Part shown: positions 52,824 to 61,244 of the stretch, one piece after another
Position numbering within the stretch: the stretch's first letter is position 1
Layout of the letters: every line of letters begins with the position of its first letter
Source of the DNA: Caulobacter sp. 602-1
GTDB lineage: Bacteria > Pseudomonadota > Alphaproteobacteria > Caulobacterales > Caulobacteraceae
DNA: 64,000 nucleotides
Reading direction: 5' to 3'
NCBI RefSeq assembly: GCF_003931565.1
Contig: NZ_RRYI01000004.1
Span: forward strand, 558,001-622,000
The notes under the pieces: model-generated
The model's input: only the letters and a program-made list of their open reading frames with translations
Told to the model about the DNA's origin: nothing
Databases searched by the model: none
Translations under genes and position numbers: made by a program

Positions 52824-52885
52824 ACCAGGATCGCCAGGGCCGAGAAGCCGAGCAGGGCGCAGGCGATGGACAGGCGGACGAACAT
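52820..52885 (-). CDS. possible 21-residue membrane peptide
   Basis: ATG 52885 opens a frame MFVRLSIACALLGFSALAILV, one hydrophobic segment. A strong ribosome site (GGGAGG) sits five bases upstream. It lies after ksgA on the same strand, and its stop overlaps the merR stop by three bases. The site strength is the main support; no family is known, and chance is not excluded. Confidence 0.35.
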   Translation of the reverse strand: MFVRLSIACALLGFSALAILV

Positions 52886-52934
52886 GGGAGCCTCCCTGGC
52901 GGTGTTGGGCCAGGAAGCGTCCGTCCAGATGAAC

Positions 52935-53765
52935 CTAAGCTGAAGCTTGGGCCAGGCTCGCTAGGGCCAGCGCCAGGAAGCCGGCCAGGTCGATGACCTC
53001 CGCGCGGGCGTCGGGGCTGATGCCGGCCTTTTCGCACAACGCGCCGCCGCCCAGCCCCTTCAGACTCGATCGCAGCATCTTGCGGCGTTGGCCGAAGGCG
53101 GCGGCGGTGACGCGTTCGAGGGCGGCGATCAGGTCGGCGGGCGGCGGATCGGCCTTGGGCACGAGGCGGACCACGGCCGAGGCCACCTTGGGCGGCGGGG
53201 TGAAGGCCTTGGCCGGCAGGTCCATGACCGTCCTGGCGTCGCATAGGACCTGGGAGATCACCGCCAGGCGGCCGTAGGCGTCGTCATCGGTGTGGGCGAC
53301 GATACGGTCGGCGACTTCCTTCTGGAACATCAGGGTCATGGACAGCGGCTTGAACGGCCCGGTCAGCCAGTTGATCAGCAGCTGGGTGCCGACATTGTAG
53401 GGCAGGTTGGAGACCACGTGGGCCGGTCCGCCGGCGGCCTTCAGGGCGTCGACCTTCAGGGCGTCGCCCTCGACCAGGTCCAGGCGCCCGTCGGCGACCT
53501 CGGCCAGTTCCGACAACAGGGGCAGGAAGCGGCTGTCCTTCTCGATGGCCACGACGCGGGCGCCGGTCTCCAGCAGGGCGCGGGTCAGGCCGCCGGGACC
53601 AGGACCGACCTCGACCACGATGTCGCCTTCGCCGACCTGAGCCATGCGGGCGATCTTGCGGGTGATGTTCAGGTCCAGCAGGAAGTGCTGGCCGAAGCTC
53701 TTGCGCGCCAGCAGGTCGTGGCGCTCCAGGGCCTCGCGCAAGGGCGGCAGGTCGGCCAGGCTCAT
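52935..53765 (-). CDS. rsmA: 16S rRNA dimethyladenosine transferase
   Basis: RsmA (KsgA) dimethylates two adjacent adenosines near the 3' end of 16S rRNA. The 276-residue protein has the N-terminal RKSFGQHFLLDLNI, the SAM motif VVEVGPGPGGLTR, catalytic NLPYNV and the RNA-binding C-domain. It ends the operon lptF-lptG-lptD-surA-pdxA-rsmA, 11 bp after pdxA, in the order found in many proteobacteria. Confidence 0.96.
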   Translation of the reverse strand: MSLADLPPLREALERHDLLARKSFGQHFLLDLNITRKIARMAQVGEGDIVVEVGPGPGGLTRALLETGARVVAIEKDSRFLPLLSELAEVADGRLDLVEGDALKVDALKAAGGPAHVVSNLPYNVGTQLLINWLTGPFKPLSMTLMFQKEVADRIVAHTDDDAYGRLAVISQVLCDARTVMDLPAKAFTPPPKVASAVVRLVPKADPPPADLIAALERVTAAAFGQRRKMLRSSLKGLGGGALCEKAGISPDARAEVIDLAGFLALALASLAQASA

Positions 53766-53776
53766 GGTCGTTTCTC

Positions 53777-54778
53777 TCAGGCGCCGCGGCGGGCGGCGAT
53801 GTCGGCCGCCAGCCTGATGGCGGCGATCAGGCTATCGGGCCGGGCCAGGCCGCGTCCAGCGATGTCGAAGCCGGTGCCGTGGTCGGGCGAGGTGCGCACG
53901 ATCGGCAGGCCCAGGGTGATGTTCACGCCGCCCCAGAAGTCCAGCATCTTGACCGGGATCAGAGCCTGGTCGTGATACATGCACAGCACGCCGTCGTAGC
54001 GGACGCGGGCTTCCGGATGGAACAGGGTGTCGGCCGGGGCCGGACCGACGGCGTCGACCCCCAGGTCCTTCAGGGCGCGTACGGCGGGGGCGATGATCTC
54101 GATCTCCTCGCGCCCCAGGGCCCCGCCTTCGCCGGCGTGCGGGTTGAGGGCGGCGACGGCCAGACGAGGATTGGCGATCCCGAAGTCCTGGCGCAGGGCC
54201 TGGGCGGTGACGAGGCCGCTGTTGACGATGCTCTCGACGGTCAGGGCGGCCGGGACCTTGGCGAGGGCGGTGTGGATGGTCACCAGAGTCGCCCGCAGAT
54301 CGCCGGCCGCCAGCATCATGACCGGACCGCGCGGACCGTCGAAGGTCGCCGCGGCGGTCAGCTCGGCCAGGAACTCGGTGTGGCCCGGGAACTTGAAACC
54401 AGCCTCGTAGAGCGGAGCCTTGGCGATCGGGGCGGTGACCAGGCCCGAAACGGCGCCGGACAAGGCCAGGCCCACGCCGGTCTCGATCCAGCGGATCACC
54501 TGTGGCGCATAGGTCGGCGAAGGCTGGCCGGAGACGACCGGAGAGAGCAGGGGGATGTCGATGACCGGCAGGGCCTCGGCGAAGACGCCGGCGGCCTCGT
54601 GAGGACCCGTGACGGCGCGCACCTTCACCCCGCCGCCGGCCGAGGCCAGCAGCTGGGCGTCGCCCACCACCACGAAGACCGGACCGTCCTGGCGCAGGGC
54701 GCCCCAGGCCTTGGCGATGATCTCCGCGCCGACGCCGGCGGGATCACCAGCGCTGAGGGCGAGGGGGCGGAGTGTCAC
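53777..54778 (-). CDS. pdxA: 4-hydroxythreonine-4-phosphate dehydrogenase
   Basis: PdxA oxidises 4-phosphohydroxy-threonine in the DXP-dependent synthesis of pyridoxal phosphate, which the alr product in this window uses. The 333-residue protein shows SAGDPAGVGAEII, metal-binding His in KFPGHTEFLAEL, NPHAGEGG and MYHDQALIPVK. It is 10 bp after surA and 11 bp before rsmA in the same operon. Confidence 0.96.
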   Translation of the reverse strand: MTLRPLALSAGDPAGVGAEIIAKAWGALRQDGPVFVVVGDAQLLASAGGGVKVRAVTGPHEAAGVFAEALPVIDIPLLSPVVSGQPSPTYAPQVIRWIETGVGLALSGAVSGLVTAPIAKAPLYEAGFKFPGHTEFLAELTAAATFDGPRGPVMMLAAGDLRATLVTIHTALAKVPAALTVESIVNSGLVTAQALRQDFGIANPRLAVAALNPHAGEGGALGREEIEIIAPAVRALKDLGVDAVGPAPADTLFHPEARVRYDGVLCMYHDQALIPVKMLDFWGGVNITLGLPIVRTSPDHGTGFDIAGRGLARPDSLIAAIRLAADIAARRGA

Positions 54779-54788
54779 CGGTTCTGGC

Positions 54789-56171
54789 CTATCGGGTCTC
54801 GATGGTCGCCTGGTTGCGCAGGTCGCGCAGGTAGCGCTTGGAGATCAGCGCCAGCTGCTGGCCGCGCAGGCGGTTCTCGATCTGGTCGTGCGACGGGGCG
54901 TTGGCGCCGCCCTGGCGCTTACCGCAGACCGCGATCAGGTGCATGCCGGCGTCGGTGCGGATCGGATCCGAGATCTGGCCGACGTCCAGCTTGTTGGCCG
55001 CTTCCTGGAAGGCGGGGGCCAGGTCGGTGATCTCGGCCTCGCCGAGGTCGCCGGCGACCAGGCCGTCCACCTTGCCGGCGACGCCTTCAAGGCTCGCGCA
55101 GTTGGTGATCTTGGGCTTCAGGTCGGTCAGCAGTTTCGTCGCCGCGGCGACCTGGGCCTCGGTGGCGTCGGCGGCCAGCGGCGCGGCGACCTGCTTGAGG
55201 TCGACGATAGCCGTCTTCGAGCCCGCGCGCTTGTCGCGCAGATAGACGATGTAGACGCCGTCCTTGACCTGGATCGGCTTGGACAGCTGGCCGGGGCGGA
55301 GCTCTTCGAGCGCGGCGTCGACTTCGGGCGGCATCTCGCCCGGGCTGACCCAGCCCACGTCGCCGCCGTTGGCGGCCGTGGCCGAGGCCGAGAACTGGCG
55401 GGCGACGGCGGCGAAGGGCGCGCCTTGCTGCATCTGGTTGATCAGCTGGGCGGCGCCGTTGGTCGCCACCTCCATGCCGCCGACGCGGGCGGCGTCGAGG
55501 AACACTTCGCTGACCTGGTACTGCGGCTTGGCCGCGGCGTCGGCGAGGCGCTTCTGGTAGGCCTTGACCTGATCGTCGCCGATGCGCAGGCGCGAGCCAT
55601 AGCGCCCCTGGATCCAGCTCTGCCAAGACGAGTCGGCGCGCAGCTGGGCGCGCCAGGTGTCGAGGCCGATGCCCTGCTGGACCAGCGACTGCTTCAGCTG
55701 TTCGGCGGTCATCTTGTTGGACTGGGCGATATCGCTGATCTGCTCGTCGACTTCCTTGTCGGTTGAGATGATCGTGATCTTCTGCTGCTTCTCGAGGCGC
55801 TTCAGCTCCTGCATCTGCAGGTGCTCGTCGACCAGCGAGCGTAGGGCTTCCTGCTCGATCTGCGGCAGGTTCTCCGGGGTGGCCTGCATGCCCGACGTGG
55901 CCATCAGCAGGCGCATGCGCTGCATCAGGTCGTAGCTGGAGACGATCTCATCGTTGACCACCGCGGCCACGCTTTCGGACAGCGGGTTCGCTGGCGCTGG
56001 CGCTGGCGCTGGCGGCGCGGCCTGGGCGGGCGGCGCGGCCACCTCCGGCGGCGCGGCCGCCGGCTGTTGCGCCTGAAGGGCTTGAGCGGGCAGGCCGAGG
56101 CTCGCCACGGTCAGGGCGAGAATGGACGCGGCGCCGGCCGCGAAAGTCGTGACGCTACGCGCAGACCGCAT
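54789..56171 (-). CDS. surA: peptidyl-prolyl isomerase/chaperone SurA
   Basis: SurA is the periplasmic chaperone that carries unfolded beta-barrel proteins to the BAM complex. The 460-residue protein has a signal peptide and a Pro/Ala-rich linker (about residues 35-65). The SurA N-domain follows (VNDEIVSSYDLMQRMRLL), then parvulin domains with QYQVSEVFLD, GGDVGWVSPGEMPPE, and a C-terminal AVCGKR. ATG 56171 (MRSARSVTTF) gives a good signal peptide; residues encoded upstream do not fit. It follows lptD by 179 bp, shares its strand, and precedes pdxA by 10 bp. Confidence 0.93.
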   Translation of the reverse strand: MRSARSVTTFAAGAASILALTVASLGLPAQALQAQQPAAAPPEVAAPPAQAAPPAPAPAPANPLSESVAAVVNDEIVSSYDLMQRMRLLMATSGMQATPENLPQIEQEALRSLVDEHLQMQELKRLEKQQKITIISTDKEVDEQISDIAQSNKMTAEQLKQSLVQQGIGLDTWRAQLRADSSWQSWIQGRYGSRLRIGDDQVKAYQKRLADAAAKPQYQVSEVFLDAARVGGMEVATNGAAQLINQMQQGAPFAAVARQFSASATAANGGDVGWVSPGEMPPEVDAALEELRPGQLSKPIQVKDGVYIVYLRDKRAGSKTAIVDLKQVAAPLAADATEAQVAAATKLLTDLKPKITNCASLEGVAGKVDGLVAGDLGEAEITDLAPAFQEAANKLDVGQISDPIRTDAGMHLIAVCGKRQGGANAPSHDQIENRLRGQQLALISKRYLRDLRNQATIETR

Positions 56172-56350
56172 GGATAGTGTCGTTCCTCTAGTCCCTGGCC
56201 GCACCCGGCGGGCGCGGTCGGTTATCACGTTTTCGGAAGTGACGAACGCCAAATCTGACGTTTCCCCTTGGCCGACCAGGCGGTCGTCGCCCCCGAGACA
56301 CACTGGGCGGACGCGCGCGGACGCGGCACGCCCCCCCAAGACGTGTTCAC

Positions 56351-58753
56351 TCATTTGGAGACGTATCCTGCTGCGCCCAATGTGGCGAACGAAAGGCTAA
56401 ACACGATCGTATGGTCAGGTTGCAGGCGAAGGCCGGTGGCCGTCGAGGCGTAGCGGTCCTGCTGCTGGTAGATGACGTCGATGCGGATGCAGTCGTCCTG
56501 GTAAGCGATGCCCAGGTCGCGGCGACGCCACACGTCGGCCACCATGTCACGCGCGCCGTAGGTGGTCAGCGACCAGTGCTTGGTCACCTTCAGTTCGCCG
56601 CGGGCTTCGAAGCTCTCTTGGCGGCTGCCGTTGGAATCGAGCTCGTCCTTCAGGTAGCGGACCGAGGCGTAGCCGCGGGTGGTGAAGGCGTCGACGCCGG
56701 TTTCCAGGCGCTTGATCTCCTGGGTGTCCGAGTCGAGGCGCGTGCGGGCGAAGGCCGTGATGCCGCGGACCGGCGTGACCGTCGCGGCCACCACCCAATC
56801 GGACGACTTTTCCTGCAGGCCGGTGCGGGCCGGCAGGAGGGGATCGAACTTCGACCGGAAGCTGCGGCCCACCAGAATGCTGCCGCTACGGCCGCCGGGC
56901 AGGGTGTAGGTGGCGCGGCCGCCGACGTTCAGGCGCTGGCCGCCCTCATAGAGGTCGAAGCCCGGCGACTTGTTGGCCGAGAAAAGGTTGGTTTCGTCGA
57001 ACTCCAGCGTCGCGCTGTCCTCGTTGTAGAGGTAGGTCGTGGTCCCGTTGCGGGCCACGATGGTGGGCACGCGCGAACTGTCCGAACCCACGGCCACCTG
57101 AGCCAGGGGCTCCAGCACGACGTTGCCGCCGTTTTTCAGCGGCTTGTAGAACGGCAGGCTCAGGTCCACGCCGCCCACGCCCAGGGCGCGGGTGTAGGTG
57201 TCGTTGTCGCTGTCGCCCAGGGCCGCCGCGGCCGGCGTGATGTACGACTTGATCGAATAGGCGTCGCCGCGGGCCTGGGCGAAGGGCGAGACCTTCAGGC
57301 CGTTGCCGACGATGGTGCTGGTGCGCCAGTCGGCCTTGAAGCTGGCGCGGCTGGAATCGACGCCGTTCTGGCCCTTGTAGTCAGGCAGGTAGTAGGGCGG
57401 TTCGCCGTATTGCGACTCCGAGCGGTTGAGCATGACGCCCGAGCCTTGCAGGCGCAGACGACCGCCCAGGACCGGCGTGTCGGGTTCCCAGCGGGCTTCG
57501 ACCAGTGGGCCGATCAACGGGAAGGCGCCGCTGTTCTCGAAGGCGTTCGCCGAGTTGGTCGTCGGATTGATGCCCACGACGCGCAGGCCCTGGATCGAGA
57601 CGGCCGTCACCGAGAACCACGACCGGGCGTCCTGGCGGGTGGCGTAGATCTGCGAGGTCAGACGGTGGTCGTCGCTCGTGAACAGGCCGCGCTGCACATA
57701 GACGTCGTTGATCTTGTACTTGTCGAACAGCAGGGCGTCGGAGACGCGCTCGGCCGTGAAACCCCACTTCCACTTCTCGTTGATGTCGAACTTGCCGTTG
57801 GCCAGGATGTAGCTGCGGGCGGTCGACTGACCGAAGCGGTCGCCGTGGATGTCGAAATCCTTGTCGTAGGTGAAGCCGCCGCGCGCCTCGATCGACCCCG
57901 AGTAGAAGCGCTTGCGGTAGTTCACGTTCAGGAACGGATTGACGCCCGTGCTGATCTGCGGCGCGATGATCACGTCCGACGACGGCGAGATCACGTAGTA
58001 GTAGGGCTGGTTGTACGAGGTGCCCCGGCCCTTGGAGAAGTCGATCTTCGGCGCCAGGAAGCCCGAGCTGCGCTTGGCCTGCGGATCCGGGTGCCAGAAC
58101 AGCGGCATGTACAGGATCGGCGCGCCCCACAGACGGATGGTGGCGTTCTTGTAGTAGATCAGCTGCTTCTGCTTATCCTGGACGATCTTGTCGGCCGAGA
58201 CCGACCAGGTCGGGGTCGGCTTTTCGGCGCAGACCTCGCACGGGGTGTAGATCGCCCGGTTCAGTTCCTGGATGTTGGCGTTGCGCCGCACGGCCGTGAC
58301 CGACGCGATCTTCATGTTCTGGTCGAGACGGGCAGCGAAGTTCTGGGCGAAGCCCGCCTTCATGTCCTTGTCGACTTCCATGTGATCGGCGAACTCGGCG
58401 GTGCCGTCCGGATTGATCAGCTGGACGTGGCCGTTGGCCGTGATCTCGCCGGTCTTGGCGTTGTAGATCACCTCGTCGGCGCGCAGCGTGCGGCCCTGAT
58501 AGCGGCTCTGCACCTTGCCGCGCGCCGTCATGATCTGGTTGACGTCGTCCCGGATCAGCAGGTCGGATTCCAGGTAATAGCCCTCGTCGGCCAGGCCGTC
58601 GGACGGCGGGGCGGGGACCACCGGCGTCGGCGGGATCGTGGCCAGGCTTTGCTGGGCGTGGGCCGCGCCCGCGCAGGCGAACGCCAGCCAGGCCGCGCCG
58701 CTGAGCAACAGCGCGCGGCAGGCGGACGGGACGCTGGGACGCGTTTCAGTCAT
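56351..58753 (-). CDS. lptD: LPS-assembly protein LptD
   Basis: LptD is the outer-membrane barrel that inserts lipopolysaccharide into the outer leaflet. The 800-residue protein has a signal peptide (LLLSGAAWLAFACAGAAHA) and a jellyroll OstA domain (RTLRADEVIYNAKTGEITANG). A CEVC disulfide pair lies near residue 160, and a C-terminal barrel follows with motifs GFTYDKDFDIHGD and the final Tyr-rich strands. ATG 58753 is preferred; an in-frame ATG ten codons upstream also exists. It is 22 bp after lptG. Confidence 0.94.
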   Translation of the reverse strand: MTETRPSVPSACRALLLSGAAWLAFACAGAAHAQQSLATIPPTPVVPAPPSDGLADEGYYLESDLLIRDDVNQIMTARGKVQSRYQGRTLRADEVIYNAKTGEITANGHVQLINPDGTAEFADHMEVDKDMKAGFAQNFAARLDQNMKIASVTAVRRNANIQELNRAIYTPCEVCAEKPTPTWSVSADKIVQDKQKQLIYYKNATIRLWGAPILYMPLFWHPDPQAKRSSGFLAPKIDFSKGRGTSYNQPYYYVISPSSDVIIAPQISTGVNPFLNVNYRKRFYSGSIEARGGFTYDKDFDIHGDRFGQSTARSYILANGKFDINEKWKWGFTAERVSDALLFDKYKINDVYVQRGLFTSDDHRLTSQIYATRQDARSWFSVTAVSIQGLRVVGINPTTNSANAFENSGAFPLIGPLVEARWEPDTPVLGGRLRLQGSGVMLNRSESQYGEPPYYLPDYKGQNGVDSSRASFKADWRTSTIVGNGLKVSPFAQARGDAYSIKSYITPAAAALGDSDNDTYTRALGVGGVDLSLPFYKPLKNGGNVVLEPLAQVAVGSDSSRVPTIVARNGTTTYLYNEDSATLEFDETNLFSANKSPGFDLYEGGQRLNVGGRATYTLPGGRSGSILVGRSFRSKFDPLLPARTGLQEKSSDWVVAATVTPVRGITAFARTRLDSDTQEIKRLETGVDAFTTRGYASVRYLKDELDSNGSRQESFEARGELKVTKHWSLTTYGARDMVADVWRRRDLGIAYQDDCIRIDVIYQQQDRYASTATGLRLQPDHTIVFSLSFATLGAAGYVSK

Positions 58754-58775
58754 GAATGACCCTGGCAGCAATGAC

Positions 58776-59879
58776 TCACCCATCTTCCGTATAGCAAAGC
58801 AAAGTGAAGCCCGCCAAAAGCGCGACGGTCGGCGGTGTCCATGCGGCGATGAACGGGGCCAGAACATCGGCCTTGCCCAAGGTGCTGCATAGCTCGTTGA
58901 AGAAAAAGAACCCAAAGCCCAGAGCGACGCCGGAGCCCGCCAGGGCGGCCAGGCCGCCCAGCCGCATCAGGCGCAGCGAAAAGGCCGCGGCCAGCACCGA
59001 CATGGCGGCGAACAGGATCGGCGTGGCCAGGTCCTGCTGCAGGCGCAGCTTGAACGGCGCGGCCGAGAAGCCGGCGTCCTCGGTCCGCTGGATCGTCGCC
59101 GGCAGCCGCCAGAGGGCCACGGCCTGGGGCGTGTTGAAGCGCTCCGAGGCGGTGCGGTCGTCGAGGTTGGAGGGGATCGACAGGCTGTCGGAGCGGATGG
59201 CTCCGGCGCCGGGCGTGGCCTCGCGCACGCCGGTCAGGCGCCAGAAGCCAGGCTCGAGCCGCGCCTCGTTGGCCTCGATGCGGCGGGTGAAGTCCATCAC
59301 GCCCTTGTTGTTCAGGGTGTAGACGAACAGCGACACGCCCCGCAGGCGCACCGAGCCGTCGATCAGGTCGCGGCCACGGGCGCGGATGACGATCTGGGTC
59401 TTGTCGTCGCCCTGACGCAGCCAGGTGCCCTTGGGGGCCTCCTTGAGGTAGCCGTTCATGATCCGGTCGCGCTCGGTCTCGAACTTGGCGGTCATGGCCG
59501 TGGTCAGTGGGTTGAGCAGGGTGATGCTCAGAAGGCCGATGAAGAACGACGCCATCGCGGCGGGCATGATGAACCGCCACGCCGAGACCCCGGCGGCGCG
59601 CATGGCGATCAGCTCGCTGCGCCGGTTCAGCTCGACGAACGCCCACATGGTGCCGAACAGGAAGACGAACGGCGCCAGCACCAGAATGGTGGCGGGAGCC
59701 TGCAGAAGGGTCAGGTACAGAAGCTGGAAGAAGCTGGCGTCGGCGCGCGTGCCGACGTTGCGGGCGATGTCGACGAAGGCGATCAGCATCACCATCGCGC
59801 CCAGCACGGCCAGGGCCGCGACCAGCGCGCTCATGGTGCGCTTGAGGACATAGCGCTCCAGCATGCCCATGGTCAGCAT
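58776..59879 (-). CDS. lptG: LPS export ABC transporter permease LptG
   Basis: LptG is one half of the inner-membrane permease that extracts lipopolysaccharide for transport to LptD. The 367-residue protein has the YjgP/YjgQ layout. Three N-terminal membrane segments (LVAALAVLGAMVMLIAFVDI and following) come first, then a periplasmic beta-jellyroll and three C-terminal membrane segments. ATG 59879 overlaps the lptF stop by one base (TGATG). It is coupled to lptF and 22 bp before lptD. Confidence 0.94.
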   Translation of the reverse strand: MLTMGMLERYVLKRTMSALVAALAVLGAMVMLIAFVDIARNVGTRADASFFQLLYLTLLQAPATILVLAPFVFLFGTMWAFVELNRRSELIAMRAAGVSAWRFIMPAAMASFFIGLLSITLLNPLTTAMTAKFETERDRIMNGYLKEAPKGTWLRQGDDKTQIVIRARGRDLIDGSVRLRGVSLFVYTLNNKGVMDFTRRIEANEARLEPGFWRLTGVREATPGAGAIRSDSLSIPSNLDDRTASERFNTPQAVALWRLPATIQRTEDAGFSAAPFKLRLQQDLATPILFAAMSVLAAAFSLRLMRLGGLAALAGSGVALGFGFFFFNELCSTLGKADVLAPFIAAWTPPTVALLAGFTLLCYTEDG

Positions 59880-61018
59880 CACGCGGCTCCCGACAGGGCG
59901 GGGGCGGCCTTGGCCATCCGGCCGGCGCGGCGCGGCGAGACCTTCTGCCGGAAGATCTGCGACAGGCCCCACCACGTGGCGGCCAGCGGCGCCAGGTACT
60001 GCAGGATGTTCAGCCAGGCGTTGTCCTCGCACGCGGCCTGTATGCCGAAGCCGACGATGCGGACCACGGCCGCGGCGGCGCCGACGGCGGCCATCCGCTT
60101 GCCATAGCCCATGCGGCTGAACGAGCCGCCCAGCACGGCGGCCAGGGCCATGGTCATCAGGGCGATGTTGTAGAGCGGGCTGGCGAAGCGCGAATGGCCC
60201 TCGGCCAGCAGCTTGCCCTTGTTCCGCTGCTCCCAGTCCTGGGTCAGGTCGGGGAAGAACAGCTCGTGCGGATAGCGGTCGGCGATCTTGTAGTGCAGCA
60301 GCTCGTCGGTGTGCGACAGGCTGGACAGGTCGAAGGTGTACTCGTCGAACGAGGTGTATTGCAGCACGCCCTGGCGCGAGAACTGCTGGTTGGAGCCGTG
60401 GCGCATGATCAGCACCGGCTCGCCCCGGCGGGTGGCGATCTCGGCTTCGCGCGACGAATAGGTTGAGGCGCCGCCGCTGGGCATTTCCTGGTGGATGAAC
60501 AGGTTCTGGATCTTGTTGTCGCGGTCGATCGACTGGGCGTAGACCGTCAGGCCGGGGCCCGGCTCGGTGAACTGGCCCGGCTGGACCAGGGTCGAGGCGA
60601 CGTCGGTCTTGATGTCGAAGGATGTCTCGCGGATCTGGCGGGCGCTCCACGGCTGCAGCCACAGGCCCGAAACCAGCGACACCAGGGCCGCGATCACCGC
60701 CAGGCGCATGGCCGGCGAGATGACGGCCCAGCGGCTCATGCCGCCAGCGAAGCAGACGACGATCTCCTGCTCGGTGTGCAGACGGTTCAAGGCCACCAGC
60801 GCGGCCACGAACAAGGCCAGCGGCATCATGATGCCGAGAAGCTGGGGCAGGGCCAGGAGGATGATCTTCAGGAACACCAGCGCGCTCTGGCGCTGTTCCA
60901 CCAGGACGTCGAATTCCGACAGGCTGCGCGCCAGCAGCGCGAGCGCCACCAGGGCCGCCGTCGCCAGCAGCGTCGGGCCTAGCAACTGCCGAAAGAGATA
61001 GCGTTCTATGAGGCGCAT
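59879..61018 (-). CDS. lptF: LPS export ABC transporter permease LptF
   Basis: LptF is the partner permease of LptG. The 379-residue protein has the same six-membrane-segment plus periplasmic jellyroll layout, starting MRLIERYLFRQLLGPTLLAT. The visible segments include LLALPQLLGIMMPLALFVAALVAL. It is the first gene of the envelope operon and divergent from pepA across 226 bp. The ATPase partner LptB is not in the window. Confidence 0.94.
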   Translation of the reverse strand: MRLIERYLFRQLLGPTLLATAALVALALLARSLSEFDVLVEQRQSALVFLKIILLALPQLLGIMMPLALFVAALVALNRLHTEQEIVVCFAGGMSRWAVISPAMRLAVIAALVSLVSGLWLQPWSARQIRETSFDIKTDVASTLVQPGQFTEPGPGLTVYAQSIDRDNKIQNLFIHQEMPSGGASTYSSREAEIATRRGEPVLIMRHGSNQQFSRQGVLQYTSFDEYTFDLSSLSHTDELLHYKIADRYPHELFFPDLTQDWEQRNKGKLLAEGHSRFASPLYNIALMTMALAAVLGGSFSRMGYGKRMAAVGAAAAVVRIVGFGIQAACEDNAWLNILQYLAPLAATWWGLSQIFRQKVSPRRAGRMAKAAPALSGAA

Positions 61019-61244
61019 CTAGTGGGGTTCGGGCGGATGGATTCGTGGGACGAACCCCGAAGATGGGTCGTTCTACACGGGGGCTTCGCGTCGACACAAC
61101 GGGGGACCTGACTTAGCTGTGCCGAGTGGGGCCCAACGGAGCCTTTTCTATGGCGCGGCATTGGACTATGCCGCCTAGTTCAAGATTGAGTGGCGGCGCG
61201 TCGTGACGCGCCATCTAGAAGTCGCCCAGATGCAGGAGCGCGGC

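Noticed and set aside
54789..56354. A surA start at 56354 giving a 521-residue protein
   Set aside because: The added 61 residues have no SurA feature, and ATG 56171 gives a proper signal peptide.
58776..61097. A single 773-codon frame that seems to fuse the lptG and lptF region
   Set aside because: Only its last 367 codons are lptG. The first part is a false register over lptF, which is clear in its own frame.
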